A stretch of DNA of 64,000 nt, taken from positions 15,439 through 79,438 of the forward strand of contig DEFM01000024.1 of the NCBI GenBank assembly GCA_002350855.1, written 5' to 3'. This stretch comes from Prevotellaceae bacterium UBA2852. Its GTDB lineage: Bacteria > Bacteroidota > Bacteroidia > Bacteroidales > Bacteroidaceae. Below the pieces are notes generated by a model. That model saw nothing but the letters and a program-made list of their open reading frames with translations, made no database searches and was not told the origin of the DNA. The position numbers were made by a program, and so were the translations under genes. This document shows positions 7,938 to 18,087 of the stretch, piece after piece. Positions within the stretch are counted from its first letter, which is position 1, and the number at the start of each line of letters is the position of its first letter.

Positions 7938-9284
7938 TTCCTGACACACACGGTCCTGGAAGTCCCTGCCTACAGCAGCCTTCACCAGTCCGTTGTTCAT
8001 AATACTGAAGGCAAGCAAGTGCCCGTTTGAGGCACGAACATAACCCGTCAGCGTGGAAACACCGCTGACGGTTCCTGTTTTTGCATGGACATTGCCACGA
8101 GCAGGGCCTTTAACCATACGCTTCTGAAGAGTGCCGTCAACCCCGGCTATAGGCATGGCACTGTAGAGAGCTTTGTATGCCTCCGGATTGCGGTAGGCAT
8201 AGCGAAGAGCCGCCACTTCCACACGAGGAGTGACATAATTGTAAAGACTGACGCCACTGCCATCGGCAACAACCAGATAGTCAGTACTTGCGCCTGCCCT
8301 GCGCACCATGTCCTCAACCTCCTTGGCACCATCCTTCCAACTGATGCCACTCGACTTACGGCGTGATGCGGTCAGGTAGAACATCGATTCCGCATAGAGA
8401 TTATCACTGTCCTTCATCATCTGCTGAAGAATCTGCTCAACAGTGCGCGTTTTCTCACAAATCTTTACACATGAAGCCACATTGGTGGGAATCGTACTGA
8501 TTCTCGTTGGAGCGAAAGGCATGCCGATGCACTGTTCTCGCAGACGCATGGCAAGGAACTGAACAAAGTATCGTTCAGGATAGGGAGTACACTTCTTGTC
8601 CGACCCTCCGACAATGGCTTCGTGGTTGAAGAGTAAAGGAGTGAGATAAGGAATGCCAGCAGACGGAACATCGTCCCAGCACCATCCATTACCAAGATGA
8701 AGTGTGTCCTTCATGCTGACGTCACCAACTATCTGTCCGGCAATGCTGTCAATGCCGAGCGACTTGATGCTCAGCGCAAAATCTTTGAGATCAGATGTGG
8801 TGAAAGCAGGATCGAAGCCACCTACAACATAGATATTTCCACGAAGAACATTGCGGACAACTGCCGAATCCTCATATATTGCCAAGACAGAATCACGAAG
8901 CACGGGGATAAATGTGGTGTCTCCAATAATGTTTCCGGAATAATAAGCCGAAGTGCGGTAGCAATAGTTCTTTCCAAGCGACGTCAGTGCAGTTACGGCT
9001 GTAAGCACCTTCTGATTACTTGCCGGACGCATCAGCTTCTGGCTGTTGTAGTCATAAAGCACAGAATCATCAGTAAGGTCATAGACGAGTATTCCACTGA
9101 AAAAATGAGCTTTCTCCGATTCTGCGGCAAAGGGAGTCAAACGTTGACGCAAAGAGTCTGCCCAAGACAATTGTGGCACTACACTGTCACAAACATCCTG
9201 ACTCATTGCAGAAAAGGCGAAGAAAAGGGGGAGGATTCTAAGCACACGGAGGCTTAATAATGCTATACTATTTATAATCGACAT
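7926..9284 (-). CDS. dacB: D-alanyl-D-alanine carboxypeptidase, peptidase S13 (PBP4 type)
   Basis: A periplasmic penicillin-binding protein that trims or cleaves peptidoglycan cross-links. All three active-site motifs are seen: SNQK (Ser89 to Lys92), SDN in the middle, and KTG near the C-terminus within HAKTGTVSGVSTLTGY. The N-terminus has a signal peptide ending AMSQ. Length (452) is normal for class C PBP4. The gene is transcribed from a promoter divergent to nadB and converges on the C10 protease with a 12-base overlap of the two 3' ends. Confidence 0.93.
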   Translation of the reverse strand: MSIINSIALLSLRVLRILPLFFAFSAMSQDVCDSVVPQLSWADSLRQRLTPFAAESEKAHFFSGILVYDLTDDSVLYDYNSQKLMRPASNQKVLTAVTALTSLGKNYCYRTSAYYSGNIIGDTTFIPVLRDSVLAIYEDSAVVRNVLRGNIYVVGGFDPAFTTSDLKDFALSIKSLGIDSIAGQIVGDVSMKDTLHLGNGWCWDDVPSAGIPYLTPLLFNHEAIVGGSDKKCTPYPERYFVQFLAMRLREQCIGMPFAPTRISTIPTNVASCVKICEKTRTVEQILQQMMKDSDNLYAESMFYLTASRRKSSGISWKDGAKEVEDMVRRAGASTDYLVVADGSGVSLYNYVTPRVEVAALRYAYRNPEAYKALYSAMPIAGVDGTLQKRMVKGPARGNVHAKTGTVSGVSTLTGYVRASNGHLLAFSIMNNGLVKAAVGRDFQDRVCQELAR

Positions 9285-9308
9285 ATCAAAAAGGGCTTAA
9301 TTTTAGCG

Positions 9309-9340
9309 CAAAGTTACAAAAAACCAACAAATTTTATAAA
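9309..9340 (-). promoter_or_regulatory. Promoter of dacB
   Basis: On the minus strand TTTA (9337-9340), 20 bases, TAACTTTG (9309-9316). The leader to the ATG at 9284 is about 20 bases. It is divergent from the nadB box at 9369-9376. Confidence 0.7.
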
Positions 9341-9368
9341 TAAAGTGCCGCTTATTATTAGATTTTCA

Positions 9369-9376
9369 TAACTTTG
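9369..9376 (+). promoter_or_regulatory. -7 promoter box of nadB
   Basis: TAACTTTG, 28 bases before the nadB ATG. No good -33 box is present at the expected distance. Confidence 0.6.
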
Positions 9377-9404
9377 CAACAATTATGCATAATTATACGA
9401 TGTC

Positions 9405-11024
9405 ATGACACGGAAATTTGATTTTCTCATCATCGGCTCAGGAGTAGCTGGCATGAGTTATGCTCTGAAAGTGGCACGGGCAAAGAAAGGAAAAATTGCC
9501 ATTATCTGTAAAACCACACTCGAAGAAGCCAACACCGCAAAGGCGCAGGGTGGTATAGCGAGTGTAACCAACCTGCTCGTTGACAACTTCGACAAGCACA
9601 TCGAAGACACAATGATTGCAGGTGACTGGATCAGCGACCGTGAAGCAGTGGAACAGGTGGTGTGCAATGCTCCTGCACAGATTCAGGAACTCGTTCAGTG
9701 GGGTGTGAACTTCGACAAGAACGAAGACGGTAATTTCGACCTTCACCGCGAAGGCGGACACTCAGAATTCCGCATACTACACCATGCCGACGACACAGGA
9801 GCAGAGATTCAGCGAGGACTCATGGAGGCCGTGCGCAACTGCCCTGACATTGAAATCCTGGAAAACCACTTCGCTGTGGAAATCATCACACAACACCATC
9901 TTGGCGTTCGTGTCACACGCCGTACTCCAGACATTGAATGTTACGGAGCATACGTGCTTAACCCCAAAACAGGCAAGGTTGACACTTATCTCTCACGTGT
10001 AACACTTATGGCAACCGGCGGAACTGGTGCAATCTACGCTACCACTTCCAACCCCAACATCGCAACAGGCGACGGCATCGCCATGGTTCACCGCGCCAAG
10101 GGCAAAATCAAAGACATGGAATTTGTGCAATTCCACCCGACTGTCCTTTATAACCCTAAGGAGACTCACCCTGCATATCTCATCACAGAAGCCATGCGCG
10201 GCTACGGAGGCATCCTCCGTCTGCCCAACGGTGAGGAATTTATGCAGAAATACGATGAACGTCTCTCACTGGCTCCACGCGATATCGTGGCAAGAGCCAT
10301 TGACAACGAGATGAAGATTCACGCTCTCGACCACGTTTGTCTGGACGTCACTCATAAAGACCCGGAAGAGACCAAGCATCACTTCCCGAATATATATGCC
10401 AAATGTCTGTCTATAGGTATTGACATCACAAAGGACTATATCCCTGTTGCCCCATCAGCACACTATATGTGCGGAGGCATCAAGGTTGACCTTGACGGAC
10501 AGAGCAGCATCCGCAGGCTCTATGCCGTGGGTGAATGTAGCTGTACCGGACTTCACGGAGGCAACCGTCTGGCGTCCAACTCACTAATAGAAGCCGTTGT
10601 CTATGCCGATGCTGCGGCAAAGCATTCTCTCAGCGTAATTGACCAGTACGATTTCAACACCGCTGTTCCTGAATGGAACGACGAAGGCACAATGACGAAC
10701 GAAGAGAAGGTGCTTATTGCCCAAGACGTGAAGGAAGTGGGACAGATTATGTCCACCTATGTGGGGATTGTCCGTTCCGACCTGCGTCTGCACCGTGCAT
10801 GGGAGCGCCTTGACCTGCTCTACGAAGAGACCGAACACCTCTTCAAGCGTGTCAAACCAACAAAAGACATCTGCGAACTCCGCAATATGATCAATGTAGG
10901 TTATCTCATCACCCGTCAGGCACTTGAGCGCAAGGAAAGCCGCGGACTCCACTACACCGTAGACTACCCCAAACACGCCCTCGACCAGCAGAAAAGCGTA
11001 AATCCTTTCAAAACTCAGATATAA
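9405..11024 (+). CDS. nadB: L-aspartate oxidase
   Basis: The first step of de novo NAD synthesis: oxidises L-aspartate to iminoaspartate using FAD. The N-terminal dinucleotide-binding motif GSGVAG is at residues 11-16. The substrate region shows TAKAQGGIASV and the HREGGHS segment typical of the fumarate reductase/NadB flavoprotein superfamily, followed by GGTGAIY, EFVQFHPT, APSAHYMCGGI and GECSCTGLHGGNRLASNSL. The NadB reading rather than FrdA is supported by length (539) and the C-terminal helical domain; the window holds a separate FrdA at its end. Partners nadA and nadC are not nearby. The next gene starts 43 bases later and may be co-transcribed. Confidence 0.93.
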   Translation: MTRKFDFLIIGSGVAGMSYALKVARAKKGKIAIICKTTLEEANTAKAQGGIASVTNLLVDNFDKHIEDTMIAGDWISDREAVEQVVCNAPAQIQELVQWGVNFDKNEDGNFDLHREGGHSEFRILHHADDTGAEIQRGLMEAVRNCPDIEILENHFAVEIITQHHLGVRVTRRTPDIECYGAYVLNPKTGKVDTYLSRVTLMATGGTGAIYATTSNPNIATGDGIAMVHRAKGKIKDMEFVQFHPTVLYNPKETHPAYLITEAMRGYGGILRLPNGEEFMQKYDERLSLAPRDIVARAIDNEMKIHALDHVCLDVTHKDPEETKHHFPNIYAKCLSIGIDITKDYIPVAPSAHYMCGGIKVDLDGQSSIRRLYAVGECSCTGLHGGNRLASNSLIEAVVYADAAAKHSLSVIDQYDFNTAVPEWNDEGTMTNEEKVLIAQDVKEVGQIMSTYVGIVRSDLRLHRAWERLDLLYEETEHLFKRVKPTKDICELRNMINVGYLITRQALERKESRGLHYTVDYPKHALDQQKSVNPFKTQI

Positions 11025-11067
11025 ACTAGAAAACTCAATAAACACAAAATTAAAATCAATCAAAACA

Positions 11068-13887
11068 ATGAAAAGAATTCTATTGGTAATTGCAGTAATG
11101 CTCATTGGCCTCAGTGCTTCTGCTCAAGACATGGCAGCAATGATGCAACCACTGCCTCTTGATCCGGCTGTACGCTTCGGAAAACTTGACAACGGTCTGA
11201 CTTATTACATCCGCCATAACGCATGGCCAGAAGAACGTGCCGATTTCTACATCGCACAGAAAGTTGGTTCCATGCAGGAGAACGAAGACCAGCGCGGTCT
11301 CGCACACTTCCTTGAGCACATGTGCTTCAACGGAACAACTCACTTCCCAGGCAACAAACTGAAGACTTATCTGGAAAGTATCGGTGTGAAGTTTGGCGAA
11401 AACCTCAACGCTTACACTTCATTCGATGAGACCGTATATAATATTAATAATGTGAAGACAACCAACGCTGCTTCACTCGACTCTTGTCTTCTCATCCTCC
11501 ACGACTGGAGCCATGACCTCCTGCTCGAAGGCACAGAAATAGACAAGGAGCGTGGTGTCATCAACGAAGAATGGCGTATGCGCCGCTCTGCCATGATGCG
11601 TATGTACGAGGCTGCCCTGCCTGACATTCTCCCTGGTTCTAAGTATGCCGGACGTATGCCTATCGGTACTATGGACGTGGTGATGAACTTCCCATACGAC
11701 ACCCTGCGTTCTTATTACAAGAAATGGTATCGTCCTGACCTGCAGGCAGTTGTCGTCATAGGTGACTTCGATGTAGACCAGATGGAGAAGAAGGTAAAGG
11801 AAGTCTTTGCAGACATCAAGGCTCCTGCTGCCGACGCTGCAAAGCGTGAATACTTCGAAGTTCCTGACAACGAAGAACCACTCGTTTCCATCCAGAAAGA
11901 CAAGGAGCAGACCAGCAACTTGATTGTTCTCATGATGAAGAACGAAACCATGCCAAGAGAAGTGCGCGGTTCTTTGCTTAAGTTGGTTAACGACTATTCA
12001 AACGAAGCTATCAGCACCATGTTCAGCAGCCGTATCTCTGAGATTCTTCAGAAAGAGAATCCTCCTTTCCTCGGTGCAGACATGGAGAACGGCGAATTCT
12101 TCGTAGCAAAGACTAAGGACGCTATCACCGGTACTGTAGTATTCAAGGACAACGGACAGGATGAAGCATTGGCAGCACTCTACCGTGAGATGCTTCGCGT
12201 AAGCCGTTTCGGTTTCACAGCAAGCGAATACGACCGCTTCAGATCTGAATTCCTGTCACAGTTGGAAGACAGATATGCAAAGAAAGACAAGGTGCTTACC
12301 ACACGCTATGTCAACGAGTGTGTTCGTAACTTCCTCGACGGTGACGCTATGCCTGGCATCGAAATGGAATACCAGATTATGAAGATGCTGGCTCCTCAGA
12401 TTACAGTAGATGTTATCAATTCCGCTCTGAAGGAAGCTTTGACAGAGACTGACAAGAACCTCGTTTTGGTTATGTTTGCTCCTGACAAGGAAGGTATCAC
12501 CATGCCAACCAAGGAAGAGCTGCTCGACGTCATCCATAAGGTTCAGAAGGAAGAGATTACTGCTTATGTTGAAGAAGTGAACAACGATCCACTCGTGACA
12601 GCTAAACTTAAAGGCAGCAAGGTAGTGAGTGTAAGCGACGACCAGTACGATGCAAAGCTCATCACCCTGAAGAACGGTATTAAGATTCACGTTAAGAAGA
12701 CCGACTACACTCCTAACAGCATCTCTATGCGAGCAACCAGCTGGGGAGGCATTTCCTACTATTCTAAAGAAGACTACATGGATGTCAGCAACGCCGACAT
12801 GGTTGATCTTGGCGGATGGGGTAATTTCTCTGCAACCAACCTCAGCAAGCGTCTCTCTGGAATCCAGGCATCTGCAAGCCCATTCATCAGCAACCGCACC
12901 GAGGGTATTAATGGCAGTTGTGTAGTTAAGGACTTTGAAACAATGCTTCAGCTGACTTACCTCTGCTTCACATCACCTCGTCGCGACAACGAAGCATTCA
13001 AGTCAACCATCGAGCGGCAGAAGCTCCAACTTGCCAATGCTGAACTCAACCCAACCACAGCTCTCTCAGACTCAGTTGTCAGCGTATTGTACAAGAACCA
13101 CTACACTGCACTCCGCACACGTCCTGCTGACCTCGACCGCATCAACTACGACCGAGTACTGAAAATCTACCGTGAGCGATTCGCTGATGCCAACGACTTC
13201 GAATTTTTCTTCGTAGGTGATATCGACATCGACGCAGCCCTGCCTCTGTTTGAGAAATATCTCGGTTCGCTCCCGGTTAAGAAGGGTGAGGAGCAGTCGA
13301 AACCTATGGACAGAATCCTCACCAAGGGTGAAGTGACTAACGTATTTGAGAAAGAGCAGGAAACTCCTAACGCCATCACTCTCTTCGTCTATCACGCTCC
13401 TATGAAGGAAAACCTTCGCAACGAACTCCTTATGACCATGCTTGAACAACTCATGAGCATGCACTACACAGAGAGTGTACGTGAAGATGAAGGTGGTGCT
13501 TACGGCGTGCCTGTACAGGGTAGCATTGAGAATTATCCTGAAGAAATTGCACGTCTCATTATCCAGTTGCCAACTGCACCAGAGAAACGAGAGAAGATGA
13601 CCAAAATCGTTTATGAAGGTGTAGCCCAGATGTGCGAAAAGGGTCCAGATAGCGAAAATGTAAAGAAAGTGAAGGAATACCTGCACCGCAGCCATGCTGA
13701 AGACCTCAAGAAGAACAACTACTGGATGAATGCTATGGTTGAATATGCTCGTTACAACCAGGAGAAGGTCAACGACTTCGACAAGACTGTAGACGAAATC
13801 ACTGATGCCGACATCCAGGCGTTTGCCCGTCTCGTCTTCCGCAGCGGCAACCGCCTCGAAGTAGGTATGACAAGCCCTGTAAAGTAA
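11068..13887 (+). CDS. M16 family zinc metallopeptidase (PqqL-like), secreted
   Basis: A 939-residue periplasmic or outer-membrane associated protease. A signal peptide ends SASAQ (20). The inverted zinc site HFLEH is at residues 80-84, and the third ligand Glu161 falls exactly 76 residues later in KERGVINEEW, as in M16 enzymes. Two homologous halves follow, as usual for the single-chain M16 form; the second half lacks the zinc motif. It degrades peptides in a closed chamber. A strong terminator follows at 13932-13976. Confidence 0.92.
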   Translation: MKRILLVIAVMLIGLSASAQDMAAMMQPLPLDPAVRFGKLDNGLTYYIRHNAWPEERADFYIAQKVGSMQENEDQRGLAHFLEHMCFNGTTHFPGNKLKTYLESIGVKFGENLNAYTSFDETVYNINNVKTTNAASLDSCLLILHDWSHDLLLEGTEIDKERGVINEEWRMRRSAMMRMYEAALPDILPGSKYAGRMPIGTMDVVMNFPYDTLRSYYKKWYRPDLQAVVVIGDFDVDQMEKKVKEVFADIKAPAADAAKREYFEVPDNEEPLVSIQKDKEQTSNLIVLMMKNETMPREVRGSLLKLVNDYSNEAISTMFSSRISEILQKENPPFLGADMENGEFFVAKTKDAITGTVVFKDNGQDEALAALYREMLRVSRFGFTASEYDRFRSEFLSQLEDRYAKKDKVLTTRYVNECVRNFLDGDAMPGIEMEYQIMKMLAPQITVDVINSALKEALTETDKNLVLVMFAPDKEGITMPTKEELLDVIHKVQKEEITAYVEEVNNDPLVTAKLKGSKVVSVSDDQYDAKLITLKNGIKIHVKKTDYTPNSISMRATSWGGISYYSKEDYMDVSNADMVDLGGWGNFSATNLSKRLSGIQASASPFISNRTEGINGSCVVKDFETMLQLTYLCFTSPRRDNEAFKSTIERQKLQLANAELNPTTALSDSVVSVLYKNHYTALRTRPADLDRINYDRVLKIYRERFADANDFEFFFVGDIDIDAALPLFEKYLGSLPVKKGEEQSKPMDRILTKGEVTNVFEKEQETPNAITLFVYHAPMKENLRNELLMTMLEQLMSMHYTESVREDEGGAYGVPVQGSIENYPEEIARLIIQLPTAPEKREKMTKIVYEGVAQMCEKGPDSENVKKVKEYLHRSHAEDLKKNNYWMNAMVEYARYNQEKVNDFDKTVDEITDADIQAFARLVFRSGNRLEVGMTSPVK

Positions 13888-13931
13888 TGGTTAACGGTTA
13901 ATGGTTAACGATATACCGGAAACGGAATAAC

Positions 13932-13976
13932 AAAAAAAACCGCAACACCGATTTATTCAGTGTTGCGGTTTTTTGT
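13932..13976 (+). terminator. Rho-independent terminator after the M16 gene
   Basis: Stem CCGCAACAC / GTGTTGCGG, with flanking A and T runs that lengthen it, followed by TTTTTTG. The bases between the M16 stop and this hairpin contain a TTAACGG-type direct repeat (13888-13910). Confidence 0.9.
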
Positions 13977-14148
13977 TTTAAATTATCATCAAAAGAAACC
14001 ATTATTTAACATAAAGCAATAAAAAACAGGAAAAAAGTTGTGAAATAACAGTTTTTTTTACGAATTTTGCATTTTATAACTAACGCGACTATACAGAACC
14101 AATAAATAACAACTATTTATATTATTATCCATTAAAAATTAATTGCTT

Positions 14149-17040
14149 ATGAAGAAAAGATTTACTCTTATGCTTATTGCAGCATTTGTTGCTGTAGTAT
14201 CATTCGCACAGCAAGGGAAATGGTCCGGTGTTTCTTCACGCTCTTTGACTTCAGCATCCGCTTCTGCAAACACACCGGATGCATTCAAAGGTAAGACTGT
14301 GAAGAAATTAGCCAAAAAGGCTACTACTCACAGAGCTGCAGCTGATTTCCCTATCATCTATGAAGCCCCAGAAGGCGAGGTGAAAAACTATGTACGTTCT
14401 GGAGATGCCACGGAATACAGTGAAGGTCAAGGTGTATATACAGAACAAAGCGGTTCTGTCGAAATCGTATATGCAGAAGACGGTGTTTATATTTATAATA
14501 TTATTGGCACAGACGATAACGATTCATACGTAAAAGGTACACTCAGTGATGACGGTAAGACCATCACTGTACCTCTTAAGCAGAACGTCTACTATAGCAG
14601 CTATTACGATGCAGCAATTATGATTGTTGTAGGAACGCTGACAGACAAATTCTATTACGACCCTTCAATTACAGAAGTTACTTACAAGATTGACGGTGAC
14701 GTTATTTCCTTGGATTTACCTGATACTTATGTCTTAACTGAAATTTGGACTGATGACTCTTCGTGGACAGGTTGCTCTGAATGGAACACCGTTCTCACAG
14801 AGTTCCACGAAGACCTCACTCTTGTAACTCCTCCAGACGGATTGGCAATTAAGACCCTGCCTCTGAACGGAAGCAAAGGCTATTATGCCAATGATGACGA
14901 TGATAACATGATAGTCGAGGAATACACAAGCACCGCAGAGTTCGGTTTCGATGGTACTGACGCTTATATTTTCCTCTCAATTCCAGGCGTACCAGAAGGA
15001 TGGATCAAGGGTTCTGTGAATGAGGACGGCGACTTGCAATTTGCTCCACAGTTCTTTGGTTATAACGGCATCGGCGAGAAATACTTCATCGGCGCATTCG
15101 GTAAAAGCGGACTTGACGACATAGTATTTGAATACGATGCAGAAGCCGGCACTTTGTTCTGTCCATCATACATCGTATTTAGTCCAACCGTTCTTTCTGC
15201 AGACGACTTCTATAGTGTTTCTGCCGGAACATTTATCGGAACAATGCCAACTCTTGTAACTCCTCCTACAGACCTTGTGACTGTAGAAAAGGCATTTGAA
15301 GGTACCGTTAATGCCGACGACGAATCCGAGGATTTCTCAGGAACAGCACTCGTAGGCTATGACGGCAACGATGTATATATCCAGGGTATTATGTATGATA
15401 TGCCTGACGCATGGATTAAGGGAACTTGGGCTGACGAAGACAAGACTTCTATTGTTATCCCTGCCGGTCAGTACATTGGCAAGGACCCATACGGTGGACT
15501 TGTCTTTGTAGCAGGCTATAACGGAGAAGGTTTGGACGACATCACTTTCAAGTATGACAATACTGAAGATGCGTTCACTCTCGACCAATATTTATTAGTT
15601 ACTAGTTCTGCCAAAACTATAGCAATCTACTACTACTATGATTATCTTGTAGTCGGTATCAATCCTGATGTAACATGGGCAGCTGACGACATGGGTGTAT
15701 CAAGAGGTGACGTTGTTTCAGAAGTAACATTTGCTGAAGGCATCACTGGTGTGTTCGCTAAGGGTGAAGGTTCAAGTGATCCTAAGTACTACACAGCAAC
15801 CGAAGGTGACACAGCAGCCGGCCATCCTGACGGAACAGTTCGTATGTATGCAGGCAACACTCTTACCATCACTTCCGCAGAACCTCTCGGCAAGATTGTG
15901 CTCCATCTCTACAGCCAAAAGGACAATCAGATGCAGATTGAACTCGCTGAAGATGCAGACGGAGAGTTCAATCTCGACGGCTACAAAGGCACATGGGAAG
16001 GCAATGCAACAAGCATAACATTCTGCGTGCCTAACGAAAGCGGTGTACAGGGACGTATCACAGGAATCGACTTCTACTACTTAGACTATTCTACAGTTAC
16101 AGTTGAAGTCCCTGAGGATTTGCAGACAGAGGCTTACTACTTCACTGGAACCTACACAGATGAAGAAGATTCAGAAACAGAAACATTTGAAGTACTAGTA
16201 GGTTTCGACGGCAACGAAGTCTATTTCCAAGGTCTGAGCCAGTATATCCCAGATGCATGGGTTAAGGGAACAATGGTTGACGGCAAGGTAACAATTCCTG
16301 GATGGGGACTTGGCACTTACGAATCCTGGGTAGGAGACTATGAACTCGCATTCAGCGGAGCAGAATTCACCTACGACGCAGCCACTTCCACATTCACCTG
16401 CAAAGACGGCTATGTTTCCTACATAATAGGTGAAGACAACATCTGCGACGACTACATGGATATTACCCTCAGGAAGATTGTAGAAAAGGCTGTTAAACCA
16501 GCTAATCCTGAAATTGTGGACTTCAAGGCGCTTAACACTGCTTATCCAAGAATCAATCTTAGCATCCCTACACTTGACGTAAACGGCGATCCGATGATTA
16601 GCGCCAAACTGTTCTATCAACTGTTTATCGAGAAGGGCAATGAGATAGCACCACTTGTATTTTCAAAAGACCTCTACGATGAACTTGACGAGGACATGAG
16701 TGAGATTCCTTACACCTTCAATGACGACTGGGACATCTACACAGGCGGTGATTATGTTTACCTTAACCAAGACGTAGAGGAAATCCTCTCTTGGGACAAG
16801 ATTGGTGTTCAGAGCATCTACTACGGTGGTGGTGCAATCAACAAGTCCGACATCGTATGGTTCGACGTTCATCAATACTATGTTGACGGTGTAGAAACTG
16901 TAGCAACAGACCGTGACGCCGCTTCAGTTTCATACTTCGACCTTCAGGGACGCCGTGCCACAAGCGCAACTCGCGGCATCGTCATCAAGCAGGTTCGCCA
17001 CTCTAACGGTCAGGTAACTCGCACCAAGATACTTCGCTAA
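14149..17040 (+). CDS. Large secreted protein built from tandem beta repeats
   Basis: The ATG at 14149 gives a good signal peptide (MKKRFTLMLIAAFVAVVSFAQ). The rest is acidic and contains about four related beta-rich units of 110-180 residues. Three share a clear core: PEGWIKG, PDAWIKG and PDAWVKG, each preceded by a YDGNDVY or FDGNEVY strand and followed by a FxYD strand. Two units open with LVTPP. The C-terminus YFDLQGRR...GIVIKQ...KILR is the tail common on Prevotella secreted proteins. I recognise no named family. A weak promoter-like pair lies at about 14038-14069 (GAATTTTG as -7). It stands alone between two terminators and is probably a surface or outer-membrane protein. Confidence 0.85.
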   Translation: MKKRFTLMLIAAFVAVVSFAQQGKWSGVSSRSLTSASASANTPDAFKGKTVKKLAKKATTHRAAADFPIIYEAPEGEVKNYVRSGDATEYSEGQGVYTEQSGSVEIVYAEDGVYIYNIIGTDDNDSYVKGTLSDDGKTITVPLKQNVYYSSYYDAAIMIVVGTLTDKFYYDPSITEVTYKIDGDVISLDLPDTYVLTEIWTDDSSWTGCSEWNTVLTEFHEDLTLVTPPDGLAIKTLPLNGSKGYYANDDDDNMIVEEYTSTAEFGFDGTDAYIFLSIPGVPEGWIKGSVNEDGDLQFAPQFFGYNGIGEKYFIGAFGKSGLDDIVFEYDAEAGTLFCPSYIVFSPTVLSADDFYSVSAGTFIGTMPTLVTPPTDLVTVEKAFEGTVNADDESEDFSGTALVGYDGNDVYIQGIMYDMPDAWIKGTWADEDKTSIVIPAGQYIGKDPYGGLVFVAGYNGEGLDDITFKYDNTEDAFTLDQYLLVTSSAKTIAIYYYYDYLVVGINPDVTWAADDMGVSRGDVVSEVTFAEGITGVFAKGEGSSDPKYYTATEGDTAAGHPDGTVRMYAGNTLTITSAEPLGKIVLHLYSQKDNQMQIELAEDADGEFNLDGYKGTWEGNATSITFCVPNESGVQGRITGIDFYYLDYSTVTVEVPEDLQTEAYYFTGTYTDEEDSETETFEVLVGFDGNEVYFQGLSQYIPDAWVKGTMVDGKVTIPGWGLGTYESWVGDYELAFSGAEFTYDAATSTFTCKDGYVSYIIGEDNICDDYMDITLRKIVEKAVKPANPEIVDFKALNTAYPRINLSIPTLDVNGDPMISAKLFYQLFIEKGNEIAPLVFSKDLYDELDEDMSEIPYTFNDDWDIYTGGDYVYLNQDVEEILSWDKIGVQSIYYGGGAINKSDIVWFDVHQYYVDGVETVATDRDAASVSYFDLQGRRATSATRGIVIKQVRHSNGQVTRTKILR

Positions 17041-17080
17041 AAAAGACTTTTCAGCCAAAAGCTGAAAACACCTAACATAA

Positions 17081-17124
17081 AACACTGGAACCGCTTCTAC
17101 TGCGATTCCAGTGTTTGTTTTTTT
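17081..17124 (+). terminator. Rho-independent terminator after the repeat protein
   Basis: Stem ACACTGGAA / TTCCAGTGT with a 15-base loop, followed by GTTTTTTT. Confidence 0.85.
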
Positions 17125-17131
17125 AAAATAA

Positions 17132-17231
17132 TCTTCATTCTTCATTCTCACTTCGTGAGCGTGCTCTTTTGTTAATTTTCTTTAATAGGTATCGCAACTT
17201 TAACTTCATTCTTCATTTTTTCCTATCTTTG
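17132..17231 (+). repeat. Interspersed repeat R1, copy a, with a promoter box at its end
   Basis: TTCATTC-type flanks enclose a small hairpin (CTCAC-TTC-GTGAG), GCGTGCTCTTTTG, an AT-rich stretch and GGTATCGCAAC. Nearly the same sequence is at 21133-21234 and 44639-44710. Here the copy runs on into CTATCTTTGCC, whose TATCTTTG (17224-17231) is a -7 promoter box 25 bases before the AAA ATPase start. Confidence 0.8.
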
Positions 17232-17256
17232 CCACAGAAGTAAATAACACCACACT

Positions 17257-18087
17257 ATGGAAAAGAAAGCAGACTACATCAGCAGCATAGAGATTAAGGC
17301 TCTGTGGAAAGGCGGCAAGCACATCAAGTGGGCTTTACGACCCGATGTGAATATCCTCAGCGGAATCAACGGTGCAGGAAAAAGCACCATCATCAACCAT
17401 GCCGCCCACGGACTCCGACTTCTCGACACAGGCGAACTCCATCCGGGTGAGATTGCCGAAGGCATAAGCATCGAGCTATCGCCAGCCGACGCAACGGAAA
17501 TCAGCTACGATGTCATCCGTTCGTTCGATCGCCCCTTGCTCCATTCCGACCTTTTGGAGAAACTTGCCGATTCCCGTGTAAAGACCGAGCTCGACTGGCA
17601 GATCTACAAACTGCAGAAGCGCTATCTCGACTATCAGGTCAATATCGGCAACAGCATCATCGAACTCCTCACCAGCGGCGACCCCAACGATGCCCTGCAG
17701 GCAGCCGAAGTGTCACGTCCCAAGGCTCTCTTTCAGGACACTATCGACCAACTCTTTGCAGAAACACACAAAACCATTGACCGTCGCAGCAACGAGATTC
17801 AGTTTGAGCAGAACGGAGAGGTACTCACACCCTACCAGCTCTCGTCGGGAGAGAAACAGATGCTGGTCATACTCATGACCGTTCTCGTGGAATGTGGGCA
17901 GCCATACGCTCTGCTTATGGACGAACCGGAAATCAGCCTGCATATAGAATGGCAGCAGCAACTCATCACACTCATCCGACGCCTCAACCCACGTGCACAA
18001 ATCATCCTCTCCACCCACTCCCCAGCCCTCATCATGGATGGTTGGAACGACGTCGTAACCGAAGTGGAAGAGATAAGAGTGAAGTGA
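17257..18087 (+). CDS. AAA family ATPase (ABC/SMC-like), partner of DUF4435
   Basis: A 276-residue soluble ATPase. Walker A GINGAGKST is at 36-44, the ABC-type signature LSSGEKQ near 195, Walker B LLMDEPEISLH near 222-231, and the switch histidine STHSP near 256. There is a short helical insertion instead of a long coiled coil. This is the AAA_15/AAA_21 type ATPase found with DUF4435 or with nuclease partners (OLD, Septu-like). The stop overlaps the GTG start of the DUF4435 gene, so the pair is translationally coupled and likely forms one complex. It is driven by a promoter carried on repeat R1. The cellular role is unknown. Confidence 0.88.
   Translation: MEKKADYISSIEIKALWKGGKHIKWALRPDVNILSGINGAGKSTIINHAAHGLRLLDTGELHPGEIAEGISIELSPADATEISYDVIRSFDRPLLHSDLLEKLADSRVKTELDWQIYKLQKRYLDYQVNIGNSIIELLTSGDPNDALQAAEVSRPKALFQDTIDQLFAETHKTIDRRSNEIQFEQNGEVLTPYQLSSGEKQMLVILMTVLVECGQPYALLMDEPEISLHIEWQQQLITLIRRLNPRAQIILSTHSPALIMDGWNDVVTEVEEIRVK

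Noticed and set aside
14143..14148. TTG at 14143 as start of the repeat-built secreted protein
   Set aside because: The ATG two codons later gives a standard signal peptide and nothing favours the TTG.
17892..18083. An extended N-terminus for the DUF4435 protein
   Set aside because: The first 64 codons overlap the ATPase gene in another frame and read as a His/Pro-rich shadow; the GTG at 18084 overlaps the ATPase stop neatly.
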